The position numbers were made by a program, and so were the translations under genes. 42,906 bases of DNA from an archaeon HR01 (GTDB taxonomy: Archaea; Thermoproteota; Nitrososphaeria_A; Caldarchaeales; Caldarchaeaceae): contig BEHD01000017.1 of assembly GCA_002898355.1 (NCBI GenBank), positions 1-42,906 on the forward strand, written 5' to 3'. Within the stretch, counting starts at the first letter, position 1, and each line of letters starts with the position of its first letter. The notes beneath the pieces are model-generated. The model ran no database searches. It saw only the letters and a program-made list of their open reading frames with translations, and was not told the DNA's origin. Below are positions 31,814 to 39,830 of this stretch, piece after piece.

Positions 31814-32794
31814 CTATCCATCTAGGTGAGACGGAGCCAGTAGCTCTATCGTTTTCCGTATAGCCGTGGGATAGTCCCGGCTACCCCTCATGTATGGGTA
31901 GAGGATTGGGAGGGATATACCTAGCTCCCTGTACTCAGCTATCTTTTCGGCGCATCGGGCAGGCCTCCCGTATACGGCCAGCTCGTCGACCATCCAATCG
32001 GGAACCTTCTCGGCCGCAGCCTCTATCCCTAAAACTGCGGCCCCCTGAACCTCCTCAACCTCCTTCCCGAAGCCCATTCTTCTGAAGTGCTCGGCATATC
32101 TGGGGATGGATGCGTAGCTGGCTATCATAAGCCTGGCAAGTCTAAACGCCTCCTCAGAGTTGTCGGAGACGATAGTCATTAGATAACATGCCACATCCAT
32201 ACTCCCCCGCACCTCCCTGACAATTTTGACCGCCCTCTCGAGGTAGTTCTTGGTGAATAGGTGGAATACCACGCCGTCACCTATCCCGGCTGCCAGACGT
32301 ATAGCCTTAGGCCCTAGGGCGGCCACATATATCGGGATAGATGTGTTGGGGCCTGCGAGGGCCAGCCTGAACGATGTCTCCGAGCGGAGAACCCTACCCT
32401 TGAAGTTTACAGCTCCGCCGTCTAGGGCCTGCCGTATGAAGGCAACTGTCTCCTCAAGTCTCCGTAGGGGAGTGTCGCCACTAGGCCCGCCTACAAGGCC
32501 CACATGCCTAATACCAGAGCCGATTCCCAATATGAAACGGCCTCTGGAAAGCGAGGACAAAGTTAGAGCAGCCATACCTATCACGGTAGGCATTCTGGAG
32601 TAGGCATTAACCACGCCTGAGCATATCTTTATCCGCTCGGTCTTCAAGGCGAGGGCTGCTGCAACCACCAACGCATCAGCCTCCTGAGCCTCTACTATCC
32701 ATATACTATGGAAGCCTGACTCCTCAGCCAGTCTAGCAAGGCCTAGAAGTTGGGATGGGTCTCCCATAGGCCTGAAGACTATGCCTAAACGCAT
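31814..32794 (-). CDS. Luciferase-like (LLM class) flavin/F420-dependent oxidoreductase 1
   Basis: This 326-residue TIM-barrel enzyme is of the bacterial-luciferase superfamily. Recognisable parts: LGIVFRPMG at the N-terminus, ARLAEESGFHSIWIVEAQE, KTERIKICSGVVNAYSRMP, LSRGRFILGIGSG, and LALAGPNTSIPIYVAALGPK. Archaeal members commonly use F420 (Mer, Adf), while others use FMN with oxygen, including the pyrimidine ring-opening RutA. The cofactor cannot be fixed here. The ATG at 32794 is 25-26 bp from a TATA box, so the gene is probably leaderless. A fragment repeating part of its own 3' coding sequence (VPDWMVDELA region) lies just upstream at 32824-32851. It converges with the PLP-enzyme gene (17-bp gap). 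Confidence 0.85.
   Translation of the reverse strand: MRLGIVFRPMGDPSQLLGLARLAEESGFHSIWIVEAQEADALVVAAALALKTERIKICSGVVNAYSRMPTVIGMAALTLSSLSRGRFILGIGSGIRHVGLVGGPSGDTPLRRLEETVAFIRQALDGGAVNFKGRVLRSETSFRLALAGPNTSIPIYVAALGPKAIRLAAGIGDGVVFHLFTKNYLERAVKIVREVRGSMDVACYLMTIVSDNSEEAFRLARLMIASYASIPRYAEHFRRMGFGKEVEEVQGAAVLGIEAAAEKVPDWMVDELAVYGRPARCAEKIAEYRELGISLPILYPYMRGSRDYPTAIRKTIELLAPSHLDG
31977..32004. repeat. Repeat copy A, inside LLM gene 1
   Basis: This segment codes on the minus strand for VPDWMVDELA in the LLM protein. It matches 32824-32851 at 27 of 28 positions, with the first 23 identical (mismatch at 32000). Confidence 0.75.
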
Positions 32795-32807
32795 AGAATG
32801 CCTATGC
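32791..32807. other. Inverted repeat over the start of LLM gene 1
   Basis: GCATAG and CTATGC are separated by five bases and cover the ATG (32794-32792). It could be a protein-binding operator or an RNA hairpin at the start codon, or it could be chance. Confidence 0.25.
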
Positions 32808-32814
32808 GGGAGGG

Positions 32815-32824
32815 GTATTAAAAG
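32815..32824 (-). promoter_or_regulatory. TATA box of LLM gene 1
   Basis: The minus strand reads CTTTTAATAC, centred 25-26 bp before the ATG at 32794. Confidence 0.5.
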
Positions 32825-32860
32825 CCAGCTCGTCGACCATCCAATCAGGAAACCCCGCTA
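32824..32860 (-). pseudogene. Remnant of a second LLM-type gene (repeat copy B)
   Basis: On the minus strand this stretch could encode GFPDWMVDELA, nearly the same peptide as in the intact LLM protein encoded at 31814-32794. The nucleotide match is 27 of 28 (32824-32851 against 31977-32004). It lies in the 103-bp gap between LLM gene 1 and the threonine-synthase-like gene. It is best explained as the leftover of a duplicated or recombined paralogue, with only a short piece surviving. A functional DNA repeat is the alternative. Confidence 0.5.
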
Positions 32861-32867
32861 TGATAGG

Positions 32868-32875
32868 GTTTATCA
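32868..32875 (+). promoter_or_regulatory. TATA box of the threonine-synthase-like gene
   Basis: GTTTATCA is centred 26-27 bp before the ATG at 32898, with no Shine-Dalgarno at useful spacing. The gene is probably leaderless. Confidence 0.4.
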
Positions 32876-32897
32876 TCAGGGGTGAAGTTGTCTGGCC

Positions 32898-34148
32898 ATG
32901 TTTGTTGAGAAGATGGCTTGCTCGAGGTGTGGCGAGGTTTACTCTGTAGGTGAAAATCCTTTGATGTGTAGGAGGGGAGATCTCGGACGTTTAGACATTT
33001 TCTATGACTACGACTCCGTGGGTAAGAGCTTCGACCGTGAAGTCCTGTCCAAGAGGCCGCCTGACGGGGTTTGGCGTTTCTGGGAGCTCATGCCTGCCAG
33101 TAAGGAGCATGCAGCACATCTGATGGAGGGGGGTACTCCCCTAATCAGGGCTGACAGGCTGGGTGGGAGGCTGGGGATGCGCAGCCTCTTCCTCAAAGAT
33201 GAGACACGGAACCCCACATCCTCTTTCAAGGACCGGGCTATGGCCGTGGGTGTCGCCAAGGCTGTGGAGATGGGTGTATCTGCCACAGTAACCGCATCCA
33301 GCGGGAACGCCGCCGCATCCTTGGCGGCTTACTCGGCCAGCTCTGGGCTGGACTGCTATGCGTTCGTATCTGAGGATATTGCTAGGGGTAAGGTGGCGCA
33401 GCTCTCCCTCTATGGTGCTAGACTCTTCCGGGTGCGGCAGGTGGCCGAGGGCCGTGACCCCACTGTGGAGATGATGCTGGAGACTATGAAGAGGCTTGGC
33501 TGGTATCCATGTCCGAGCTTCGGGCCCTTCAACCCATACCAGCTGGAGGGGCTTAAGACCATCGCATACGAGGTGGTGGAGCAGATGGGATGGAGAAGCC
33601 CTGACTTTATCCTGATACCCACAGGCTCGGGATGCCTGGCCGCAGGGGTCTGGAAAGGGTTGAGGGACCTCTACACCCTAGGACTCATCGCGGACTATCC
33701 AGGCATCGTACCGGTCCAGCCCGAAGGTAACCAGGCCCTGGTGAGGGCTTTACGGGATGGTAGAAGCTTCAAAGAGGTGGTTCCAGAGAGATGGCCCCAC
33801 TCCATAGCCTCGGGGCTCCTAGACCCATATCCGTGGGATGGTGACGCGGTTATGGAGGGTGTGAGGACCTCAAAAGGTGCAGGCGTGGCTGTCTCGGATG
33901 AAGAGATTCTGGAAGCCGTCAGGGCCTTGGCCTCCTACGAGGGTGTCTTCGCCGAGCCTTCGGGAGCCGCAGGCGTGGCGGGACTCCGTAGGCTTCTCGA
34001 CGAGGGCTATATCGACAGGTCCGACATGGTGGTTGTGCTTGTCACAGGCTCCGGCCTAAAGGAGGTGGATAAGCTGGCCGGACAGTATCAAGACCCGCCT
34101 CTGATAAACCCGGATATATCGGAGCTGTCGAAACATATCAAATTTTAA
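32898..34148 (+). CDS. Threonine synthase-like PLP enzyme with N-terminal cysteine ribbon
   Basis: This 416-residue fold-type II PLP enzyme starts with a ribbon-like segment, CSRCGEVYSVGENPLMC, holding C8, C11 and C24; a fourth cysteine is not evident. PLP lysine K111 lies in NPTSSFKDRAMAVG. The asparagine loop is ASSGNAAASLAAY, the phosphate-binding loop is TGSGCLAAGVWKGL, and the C-terminal LVTGSGLKEVDK matches the threonine synthase LVTGxGLKD region. By family the reaction would be O-phosphohomoserine to threonine. Its neighbours are carbamate kinase (27 bp downstream), carbamoyltransferases and an LLM enzyme, not threonine genes, so a lyase role in the same catabolic route is possible. 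No homoserine kinase is in the window. Confidence 0.85.
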   Translation: MFVEKMACSRCGEVYSVGENPLMCRRGDLGRLDIFYDYDSVGKSFDREVLSKRPPDGVWRFWELMPASKEHAAHLMEGGTPLIRADRLGGRLGMRSLFLKDETRNPTSSFKDRAMAVGVAKAVEMGVSATVTASSGNAAASLAAYSASSGLDCYAFVSEDIARGKVAQLSLYGARLFRVRQVAEGRDPTVEMMLETMKRLGWYPCPSFGPFNPYQLEGLKTIAYEVVEQMGWRSPDFILIPTGSGCLAAGVWKGLRDLYTLGLIADYPGIVPVQPEGNQALVRALRDGRSFKEVVPERWPHSIASGLLDPYPWDGDAVMEGVRTSKGAGVAVSDEEILEAVRALASYEGVFAEPSGAAGVAGLRRLLDEGYIDRSDMVVVLVTGSGLKEVDKLAGQYQDPPLINPDISELSKHIKF

Positions 34149-34155
34149 AATATGG
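34143..34155 (+). promoter_or_regulatory. TATA box of the carbamate kinase gene
   Basis: TTTTAAAATATGG overlaps the end of the upstream gene and is centred 26 bp before the ATG at 34175. Confidence 0.5.
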
Positions 34156-34174
34156 GATATTTTGTTTATGTCTT

Positions 34175-35134
34175 ATGCTGCATGGCGAGCTTATCCTTGT
34201 AGCTCTTGGCGGTAACGCTTTGATGCGGAGGGGTGAGAAGGGGACCTATCAGGAGCAGTATAACAACATAGTGGCCACTTCAAAGCATTTGGCCGACATA
34301 GTGGAGCAGGGCTATAAGCTTGTGATAACCCATGGAAACGGGCCGCAGGTGGGAGCCACCCTCCTCCGACATGCGGCAGGCCAGAAACTATACGGCATCC
34401 CAGCCTTCCCCATGGATGCATGCGGAGCGGAGACCCAGGGCTTTATAGGATACCTGATACAGCAGGGTCTCAGGACGGAGCTGAAGAGGAGGGGTCTCGA
34501 CAAATATGTGATAACGGTTATCACGAGGGTATTGGTGGATAAAGACGACCCAGCCTTCGAAAACCCAACAAAGCCCGTGGGGCCTTTCTACACTAGGGAG
34601 GAGATGGAGAGGATAAGGCAGGAGTACCCCCACTATGTCTTTGTGGAGGATAAGGCTAGGGGTGGGTGGAGAAGGGTTGTGCCATCACCAGACCCCAAAC
34701 TCATAGCCGAGAGAGTGGCCATCAGGAACTTGGTGGATGCGGGCTTTGTCGTGGTGGCCAGCGGCGGTGGCGGCATACCGATAATTGAGGAGGGCTACGT
34801 GGCCAAGGGTGTTGAGGCCGTTATAGACAAGGACCTAGCCGGTGAGAGGCTGGCCGAGCTGATTAAGGCCGACAGATTCATCATCCTGACCGATGTCGAA
34901 GGCGCCTACATAAACTTCGGGAAGCCAGGCCAAAAACTGCTGAGGGAGGTCACATCCAGCGAGGCCCGGAGATATCTTGAGAGCGGTGAGTTCGGCCAGG
35001 GAAGCATGTATCCCAAGGTTCTGGCATGTATCAGGTTTGTGGAGGCGGGTGGGAAGGAGGCCATAATAGCGGAGCTATCCCAGCTCCACCAAGCTATGAA
35101 AGGTGAGGCAGGAACCCACTTCAGGCTAGGCTGA
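34175..35134 (+). CDS. arcC: Carbamate kinase
   Basis: Carbamate kinase makes ATP from ADP and carbamoyl phosphate, releasing carbamate that decays to ammonia and CO2. The 319 residues carry the amino-acid-kinase fold motifs: VALGGNALMRRGEKG near the N-terminus, LVITHGNGPQVG, the family-typical CGAETQGFIGYLIQQ, VVASGGGGIPII, KDLAGERLAELI and FGQGSMYPKVLAC. All the usual residues seem intact. No arginine deiminase is present, so its carbamoyl phosphate is more likely to come from the two nearby carbamoyltransferases, as YqeA is thought to work beside YgeW in bacteria. The gene converges with carbamoyltransferase 2, and their ends overlap by 9 bp. Confidence 0.95.
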   Translation: MLHGELILVALGGNALMRRGEKGTYQEQYNNIVATSKHLADIVEQGYKLVITHGNGPQVGATLLRHAAGQKLYGIPAFPMDACGAETQGFIGYLIQQGLRTELKRRGLDKYVITVITRVLVDKDDPAFENPTKPVGPFYTREEMERIRQEYPHYVFVEDKARGGWRRVVPSPDPKLIAERVAIRNLVDAGFVVVASGGGGIPIIEEGYVAKGVEAVIDKDLAGERLAELIKADRFIILTDVEGAYINFGKPGQKLLREVTSSEARRYLESGEFGQGSMYPKVLACIRFVEAGGKEAIIAELSQLHQAMKGEAGTHFRLG

Positions 35135-36148
35135 GCCGGCCACGAGAGCCAGTATAGCCGCCCGCACGTAGAGAAGGTTCTCAGCCTGGTCATAGATTAC
35201 GCTTCTCTCGCTATCCATCACCTCGTCATCGGCCTCCTGACCCCTGAAGACTGGAAGCACGTGGGTGATGACCCCCCTCCTACTCATCAGGTCTACCAGC
35301 TGCTGGGTGAGGCGCCAGTCTCTATACCTGTTATGGAGTTCAACCTCCTTCTCTCTCCCAAACCGGTTCAACCCTGTGATGACACATTCATGGCTGGCCC
35401 AGCTGCGGGGAAATACGACGTCTGCACCCTCCATGGACGACTTGAGGTCGTGGCTTATGGTGAGGCTTCCACCGCTCTCCTCGGCGTTACGCCTCGCCAG
35501 CTCCAGAAGGTTTTCATCCAGCTCAAACCCGGGTGGATGGGCTAGAACCACATCCATCCCATAACGGGTGGCTAGAAGCATCTCATCCTGGACGCTTCCC
35601 CAGCTCCTCACCCTGTCGCTGTAGGCCCACATTATAACGTATTTCCTTCCCGAGAGATGGCCTGAGAACTTCTCCCTAAGGGTGTAGAGGTCGGTGATGG
35701 CCTGGCTGGGATGGAACATGTCATCGGCCATATTTATGACAGGTATCCTCGCATGCTGTGCATACTCCCTCACGACGGCGTTACCCCGTCCATATACATA
35801 GTCGACGGCGGACTCCAGTATGCGTACGCCGAGGGCGTGGCCCATCCTCTCATACATCTTGGCCATATCTTTGACCGACTCACCCTCTGCACCCCTAGTG
35901 GTGGCGAAGTCTATGAACTGGGCGTGGCCTCCCAGCAGGGTGGCGGCCGCTTCAAAGCTTGCCCTCGTCCTAGTAGAGGTGTTATAGAAGAGCATGAAGA
36001 AGGTCCTGTTACGGAAATACTGTGGCACATCACCGGCATATTTCATCGCCTTGATGCTCCTCGCCAAATCCATGGCCAGCTCTATCTCGTCCATGCTCCA
36101 GTCCTGGCTTGAGATGAGGTCCTTCCCTTTCAGCTCGACACCCTTCAT
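35126..36148 (-). CDS. Carbamoyltransferase 2, YgeW / N-acylornithine transcarbamylase type
   Basis: This second carbamoyltransferase of 340 residues has the canonical STRTR (58-62) and HPSQ (146-149) carbamoyl-phosphate sites. It shares with carbamoyltransferase 1 the segments GMDVVLAHPPGFEL, EGADVVFPRSW, RGQEADDEVMD and QAENLLYV, so they are paralogues, but the substrate-side loop THVLPVF differs from HCGPAD. It is the last gene of the minus-strand run LLM2-SsnA-MoFAD-FeS-Mo-carbamoyltransferase, 34 bp after the Mo subunit, and also has a TATA-like element about 28 bp upstream. The context suggests it acts on a ureido product formed by the enzymes encoded ahead of it. Classical arginine synthesis is not supported by any neighbour. 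Confidence 0.85.
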   Translation of the reverse strand: MKGVELKGKDLISSQDWSMDEIELAMDLARSIKAMKYAGDVPQYFRNRTFFMLFYNTSTRTRASFEAAATLLGGHAQFIDFATTRGAEGESVKDMAKMYERMGHALGVRILESAVDYVYGRGNAVVREYAQHARIPVINMADDMFHPSQAITDLYTLREKFSGHLSGRKYVIMWAYSDRVRSWGSVQDEMLLATRYGMDVVLAHPPGFELDENLLELARRNAEESGGSLTISHDLKSSMEGADVVFPRSWASHECVITGLNRFGREKEVELHNRYRDWRLTQQLVDLMSRRGVITHVLPVFRGQEADDEVMDSERSVIYDQAENLLYVRAAILALVAGSA

Positions 36149-36171
36149 ACCTGTTCATCCAGCTTGTGGGG

Positions 36172-36184
36172 GATAATATGTTTT
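36172..36184 (-). promoter_or_regulatory. TATA-like element before carbamoyltransferase 2
   Basis: The minus strand reads TAAAACATATTAT, centred about 28 bp before the ATG at 36148. It overlaps the last codons of the Mo subunit gene, so carbamoyltransferase 2 may have extra expression of its own. Confidence 0.4.
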
Positions 36185-38504
36185 ACCGCTCCAACGCCTT
36201 CAAAACCCTGTCAGGCCTTAGGGGAAGCTCCCGTATGAAGACCCCAACAGCGTTGGCCACAGCGCCAGCTATGGAGGCGGCGGGAAGAACCACCGGAATC
36301 TCACCCATCGCCTTCGCACCGAAGACCCCCATAGGCCCAGGAGACTCCACTATGATACTCTCTATCTGACGGGGTGCCTCGGCCGTTGTGGGGATGACAT
36401 ATGTCTGGAGGTTGGGGTTGAGTAGGTAGCCATCCCTGTGAATTATCTCCTCCATGATGGCGTAGCCCAGTCCCATAATACTTCCAGACTCGTAGGTGGA
36501 TAGTAATCCAAGGGGGTTTATAGCCCTCCCCACATCGTAGGCCGCAGTCATCTTATCCACACGTACAACACCCGTCTCCGTATCCACCTCCACCTCAGCC
36601 ACCAAGGCTCCGAAGGTATACTGGTTGTAGGGTGAGCCCTGACCCGTTTCTGGGTCCCATCGTGTGGGTGGGGCGATATAGTAACCCACTGCCTTGAGCT
36701 CAACACCGATCTTATAGCATTCGGCTACAGCATCCTTCCACCCCAGATACTTCCCGGGGTTATCTCTAGCGTATATCCTGGATTCTCGGAACTCGAGGCC
36801 TGAAGCCGGAACACCCAACATCTCGGAGGCTACCGAGGCTATAGCGTGTCTTATCTTCACGGCGGCGTCGAATGCAGCCCTACCCCCTATCGGTGTTGTT
36901 CTTGATGCAACGGTGGGCCCTGAGTTGGGGATTGCCAGGGTGTCAGGCCTCTCAAGCCTTATGCTGCTGGGTGGGACGCCTAGGGTTTCAGCCGCAACTA
37001 TAACTAGGGATGTGATGGCTCCTGTCCCGAACTCGGTGAGGCCTGTCTGTAAAACCACAGAGCCATCCCTCTCAACCCTCACCAAGACAGTGGCGAAGTC
37101 ATCGCCTTCAGGTCCTAGGGTGTTGCCATGATATAGCAGGGCCAGTCCTATGCCTCTCCTGACCACTCCATCCCCCATCTTCTTGTATTGGAGATATTTC
37201 CGCTCATAGTCGGAAGCTTCCAAAGCCCTCATAAGGCATAGCTCTAGGCCTGGGTCCTCAATCTTCTGGCCTGTGGCGGTGAGGCTCCCGACCCTCAGCA
37301 TGTTCCTCCATCTTATCTCTAGGGGTGTTAAGCCCAGCTCCTCCGCCAGCTCATTCATCATCATCTCTGCGGCGAAGTGGGATTGGGGCGCCCCGAAACC
37401 TCTGGTGGAGCCCGCCATCGTGTTGTTGGTTAGGACACAGTATCCATCGGCCCAGACGTTCGGCACCTCATAAGGACCGGTACAGTGGAAAGTGGCCCTT
37501 CCTATTACCAAGTGGCCCTTAGAGATGTAGGCCCCAGTATCCTCCACAAGTAAAGCCTTCCAAGCCAGAAGCCTTCCGCTTTTGTCCACACCAACCCTAT
37601 GGGTTATCGTGAAGGGATGCCTCTTACACTGCACCGTCATGGCCTCAGACCTTGTGAAAGCAGCTAAAGCCGGCCTACCGGTCTTGAAAGTGGCTAGGCA
37701 TGCGTATGCGGCCACGTCTATAGGTGTCTCATCCGATTTGGGTCCGAAGCCGCCACCCGTGGCAGCCTGGACAATTCTTAGCCGGCTCTTCTCAACCCCC
37801 AAGATGGACACCACCTTGTTATAGACGTCGAAGGGGTTCTGCATGGTGGATATGCAGTTGAGGACTCCGTCCTCACCCCAGAAGGAGTATGCCACCTCAA
37901 CCTCTAGCGGGAGCCCGTCTATGGCCTGGGTCTTGTAGGTCCTCTCCAAGACTACGTGGGAGTGTCTAAACCCATCCGCTACATCTCCCTTCCTTATCTT
38001 GAAATGTGTGACTACGTTGTCACGGTCTTCCTGGACCCTTGGTGAGTCCGGATTCATGGCTTCGAAGGGTGAGGTGACGGCGGGGAGGGGTTCGTAGTCC
38101 ACCAAAACCCTGTCAGCCGCATCCACCGTCTTCTCATAATCCTCGCCCGCCACCAAGGCCACAGCCTCGCCGATATGCCTTACCTTGTTAATGGCTAGGA
38201 GCGGTCTATCAGGTATTAGGGAGCCGGCATCATTCACACCCGGGATATCCCTATGGGTGAAAACAGCCCTTACAGAGCTCACCTGAAGGGCTTCGGAGAC
38301 ATCTAGGGACTTTATCCTGGCATGGGGATACCTAGACCTCACAGCCACAACGTAGAGGGGCCTGCCGGTGACGAGGTCTGCAGTATATATTGGCCTGCCC
38401 AAGACAGCGTCCAAGGCGTCAACCCTGGCCACCTTCCTACCCACTATGAAGAAGTCCCTCGTCTCTTCAATCTCCCTAAACCTTCTCAGAATCTCCTCGC
38501 TCAT
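36183..38504 (-). CDS. Molybdenum-binding large subunit of a xanthine-dehydrogenase-family hydroxylase
   Basis: This 773-residue catalytic subunit holds the molybdopterin cofactor and hydroxylates a carbon next to a ring nitrogen or an aldehyde. Parts in order: an N-terminal a/b-hammerhead domain (VGRKVARVDALDAVLGRPIY), the GGGFGPKSDETPIDVAAYA segment, the loop GSTRGFGAPQ (about 365) and the catalytic glutamate in GAKAMGE (729-735). The loop is of the xanthine dehydrogenase RGFGAPQ type and not the AYRCSFR or AYRGAGR type of CO dehydrogenases, so a purine or similar heterocycle is the likely substrate. It overlaps the FeS subunit gene by 29 bp and follows GGGAGGG at its ATG. With two smaller subunits it forms a typical L-M-S heterotrimer. 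Confidence 0.92.
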   Translation of the reverse strand: MSEEILRRFREIEETRDFFIVGRKVARVDALDAVLGRPIYTADLVTGRPLYVVAVRSRYPHARIKSLDVSEALQVSSVRAVFTHRDIPGVNDAGSLIPDRPLLAINKVRHIGEAVALVAGEDYEKTVDAADRVLVDYEPLPAVTSPFEAMNPDSPRVQEDRDNVVTHFKIRKGDVADGFRHSHVVLERTYKTQAIDGLPLEVEVAYSFWGEDGVLNCISTMQNPFDVYNKVVSILGVEKSRLRIVQAATGGGFGPKSDETPIDVAAYACLATFKTGRPALAAFTRSEAMTVQCKRHPFTITHRVGVDKSGRLLAWKALLVEDTGAYISKGHLVIGRATFHCTGPYEVPNVWADGYCVLTNNTMAGSTRGFGAPQSHFAAEMMMNELAEELGLTPLEIRWRNMLRVGSLTATGQKIEDPGLELCLMRALEASDYERKYLQYKKMGDGVVRRGIGLALLYHGNTLGPEGDDFATVLVRVERDGSVVLQTGLTEFGTGAITSLVIVAAETLGVPPSSIRLERPDTLAIPNSGPTVASRTTPIGGRAAFDAAVKIRHAIASVASEMLGVPASGLEFRESRIYARDNPGKYLGWKDAVAECYKIGVELKAVGYYIAPPTRWDPETGQGSPYNQYTFGALVAEVEVDTETGVVRVDKMTAAYDVGRAINPLGLLSTYESGSIMGLGYAIMEEIIHRDGYLLNPNLQTYVIPTTAEAPRQIESIIVESPGPMGVFGAKAMGEIPVVLPAASIAGAVANAVGVFIRELPLRPDRVLKALER

Positions 38505-38958
38505 CCCTCCCAGCCACCTTCAAAGCCTCCTCGAACCTTAAGTAGCTTCCACATCTACATAAAACGCTGCGCAAGGCTCTCCTCACCTCCTCCGAGGAAG
38601 GATTCCTCTTCCCCACCTGAAGGCTATAGGAGACTAGGAGAGCCGCAGGTATGCAGTAGCCGCACTGGGACGCACCCACATCTATAAAGGCTTGCTGTAG
38701 TGGGTGGAGCTCCTTCTCACCACCCAAGCCCTCCACTGTTAGAATCTCCGAGCCGTCGGACCTGGCGGCCAGAACAAGGCAAGAGTTGACAGGCCTTCCA
38801 TCCATTAACACTATGCAGAGGCCGCAATCTCCCACACCACATCCCATCTTAACACTCTTAAAGCCCAACACATCCCTCAAAACCTCCAGAAGCCTATCGT
38901 TATCCCTGACCTCTATGTTGTACAGCCGGCCGTTAACCCTGAGAGAGATACTCTTCAC
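38476..38958 (-). CDS. [2Fe-2S] small subunit of the molybdenum hydroxylase
   Basis: This electron-transfer subunit has two [2Fe-2S] clusters. The N-terminal plant-ferredoxin-type cluster uses C40, C45, C48 (GCGVGDCGLC) and C60. The second, in the helical domain, uses C99, C102 (SQCGYC) and C134, C136 (CRCG). At 160 residues it is the normal size. The GTG start overlaps the FAD subunit stop by 4 bp (GTGA), showing translational coupling. All eight cysteines are in place, so the complex should be able to pass electrons from Mo to FAD. Confidence 0.95.
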   Translation of the reverse strand: MKSISLRVNGRLYNIEVRDNDRLLEVLRDVLGFKSVKMGCGVGDCGLCIVLMDGRPVNSCLVLAARSDGSEILTVEGLGGEKELHPLQQAFIDVGASQCGYCIPAALLVSYSLQVGKRNPSSEEVRRALRSVLCRCGSYLRFEEALKVAGRDERGDSEKV

Positions 38959-39830
38959 CGTGGAAGCGCCCTCCTCAGCTGATCCAGCATCCTCCTTACG
39001 AGAACCCCGGCCACCCTCCTTCTATACCATGCGGGTGCTGTCAGGTCATCCACGGGGTCTATCTCCTTCTCCACAGTTTTTCCCACCAGCTCCAAGTTAT
39101 CATGATCCAATCCACCATCCTCCACAGCCTCCTCAGCCGCCCTCACCCGGCCTGGAACCCCACCCCTACAGTGGGATGTGGCGACACGGCATAAAAGTCC
39201 GCCGCCATCACCACGGCCCAGCGAAACAGCCGCAGAAACAAGAGGCGTGTAGGAGACACCTAAAGCAATCTTCTGAAAAGAAGAAAAAACCTTTGAGGGG
39301 TTTAGGAAGGCTATCTCCTCTATGATGTGGCGGCCACTATCTTCTCTAAGGTAGCTTTCCAGAGAGACCTCCCTAACGGATGAGGCTGTCCTAAGCTTAA
39401 GAACCGCATCATGGACCAGCATTATCAGGATAAGATCTTCGGAGCTATGCCTCAAGGCTATGCTGCCTCCCAGCGTCGCCAAATTGGCTATCGACGGTGA
39501 CGTATAGCTATCTCCGAAATCCTTGAAGGCTCTTGAGACGGGGGCAAACCTCTCAGCCAGTTCCCAATGTTTGATGATTGGCCCCGCCCTTACCAGATCG
39601 CCTGATTTCTCAAGCTTTCTCAGCGCATCCAGCTTGGAGATGTCGATAAGCTTGGAAGGCCTGATCCTCCTGTCAATAATTGAGCTTATTATGTAGACGC
39701 CTCCGGCTATGATGGGTGCGTCGGGGTTCTCCACCATCAACGATACCGCCTCGTCCAAGGTCTTAGGCGTGAGGAGAGTTATTGAAGGGAGCTGGAGCAG
39801 CCCTATCGTGTTGGAGACCACAGACGTCAC
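38955..39830 (-). CDS. FAD-binding medium subunit of the molybdenum hydroxylase
   Basis: This 291-residue subunit accepts electrons from the FeS clusters onto FAD. The first FAD motif reads IIAGGVYIISSIIDRR (normally AGGTDL), the second NLATLGGSIALRHSSED (normally TIGGN). Both motifs are slightly divergent, with Val for Thr and Ser for Asn. The C-terminal CO_deh_flav domain ends with DPVDDLTAPAWYRRRVAGVL, a strong match. The stretch around RGDGGGLLCRVATSHCRGG departs from the usual pattern but the frame stays open and rejoins it. GTG start; it overlaps SsnA and FeS genes by 4 bp each. The changes might alter flavin reactivity or the electron acceptor. Confidence 0.88.
   Translation of the reverse strand: MTSVVSNTIGLLQLPSITLLTPKTLDEAVSLMVENPDAPIIAGGVYIISSIIDRRIRPSKLIDISKLDALRKLEKSGDLVRAGPIIKHWELAERFAPVSRAFKDFGDSYTSPSIANLATLGGSIALRHSSEDLILIMLVHDAVLKLRTASSVREVSLESYLREDSGRHIIEEIAFLNPSKVFSSFQKIALGVSYTPLVSAAVSLGRGDGGGLLCRVATSHCRGGVPGRVRAAEEAVEDGGLDHDNLELVGKTVEKEIDPVDDLTAPAWYRRRVAGVLVRRMLDQLRRALPR

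Noticed and set aside
29701-36148. Arginine deiminase (ADI) pathway: carbamoyltransferase plus carbamate kinase
   Set aside because: There is no arginine deiminase or arginine/ornithine antiporter, and both transferases lack the ornithine carbamoyltransferase SMG-type substrate motif. It is still the main alternative if a deiminase is found elsewhere.
39180-39260. Frameshift in the FAD-binding subunit
   Set aside because: The local sequence departs from the family pattern, but the frame is open and returns to the expected C-terminal domain without a shift, so local divergence is the simpler view.
36183-39830. Aerobic CO dehydrogenase (coxMSL) as the identity of the molybdenum hydroxylase
   Set aside because: The large subunit has a xanthine-dehydrogenase-type loop (GSTRGFGAPQ) and lacks the AYRCSFR or AYRGAGR active-site loop of CO dehydrogenases.
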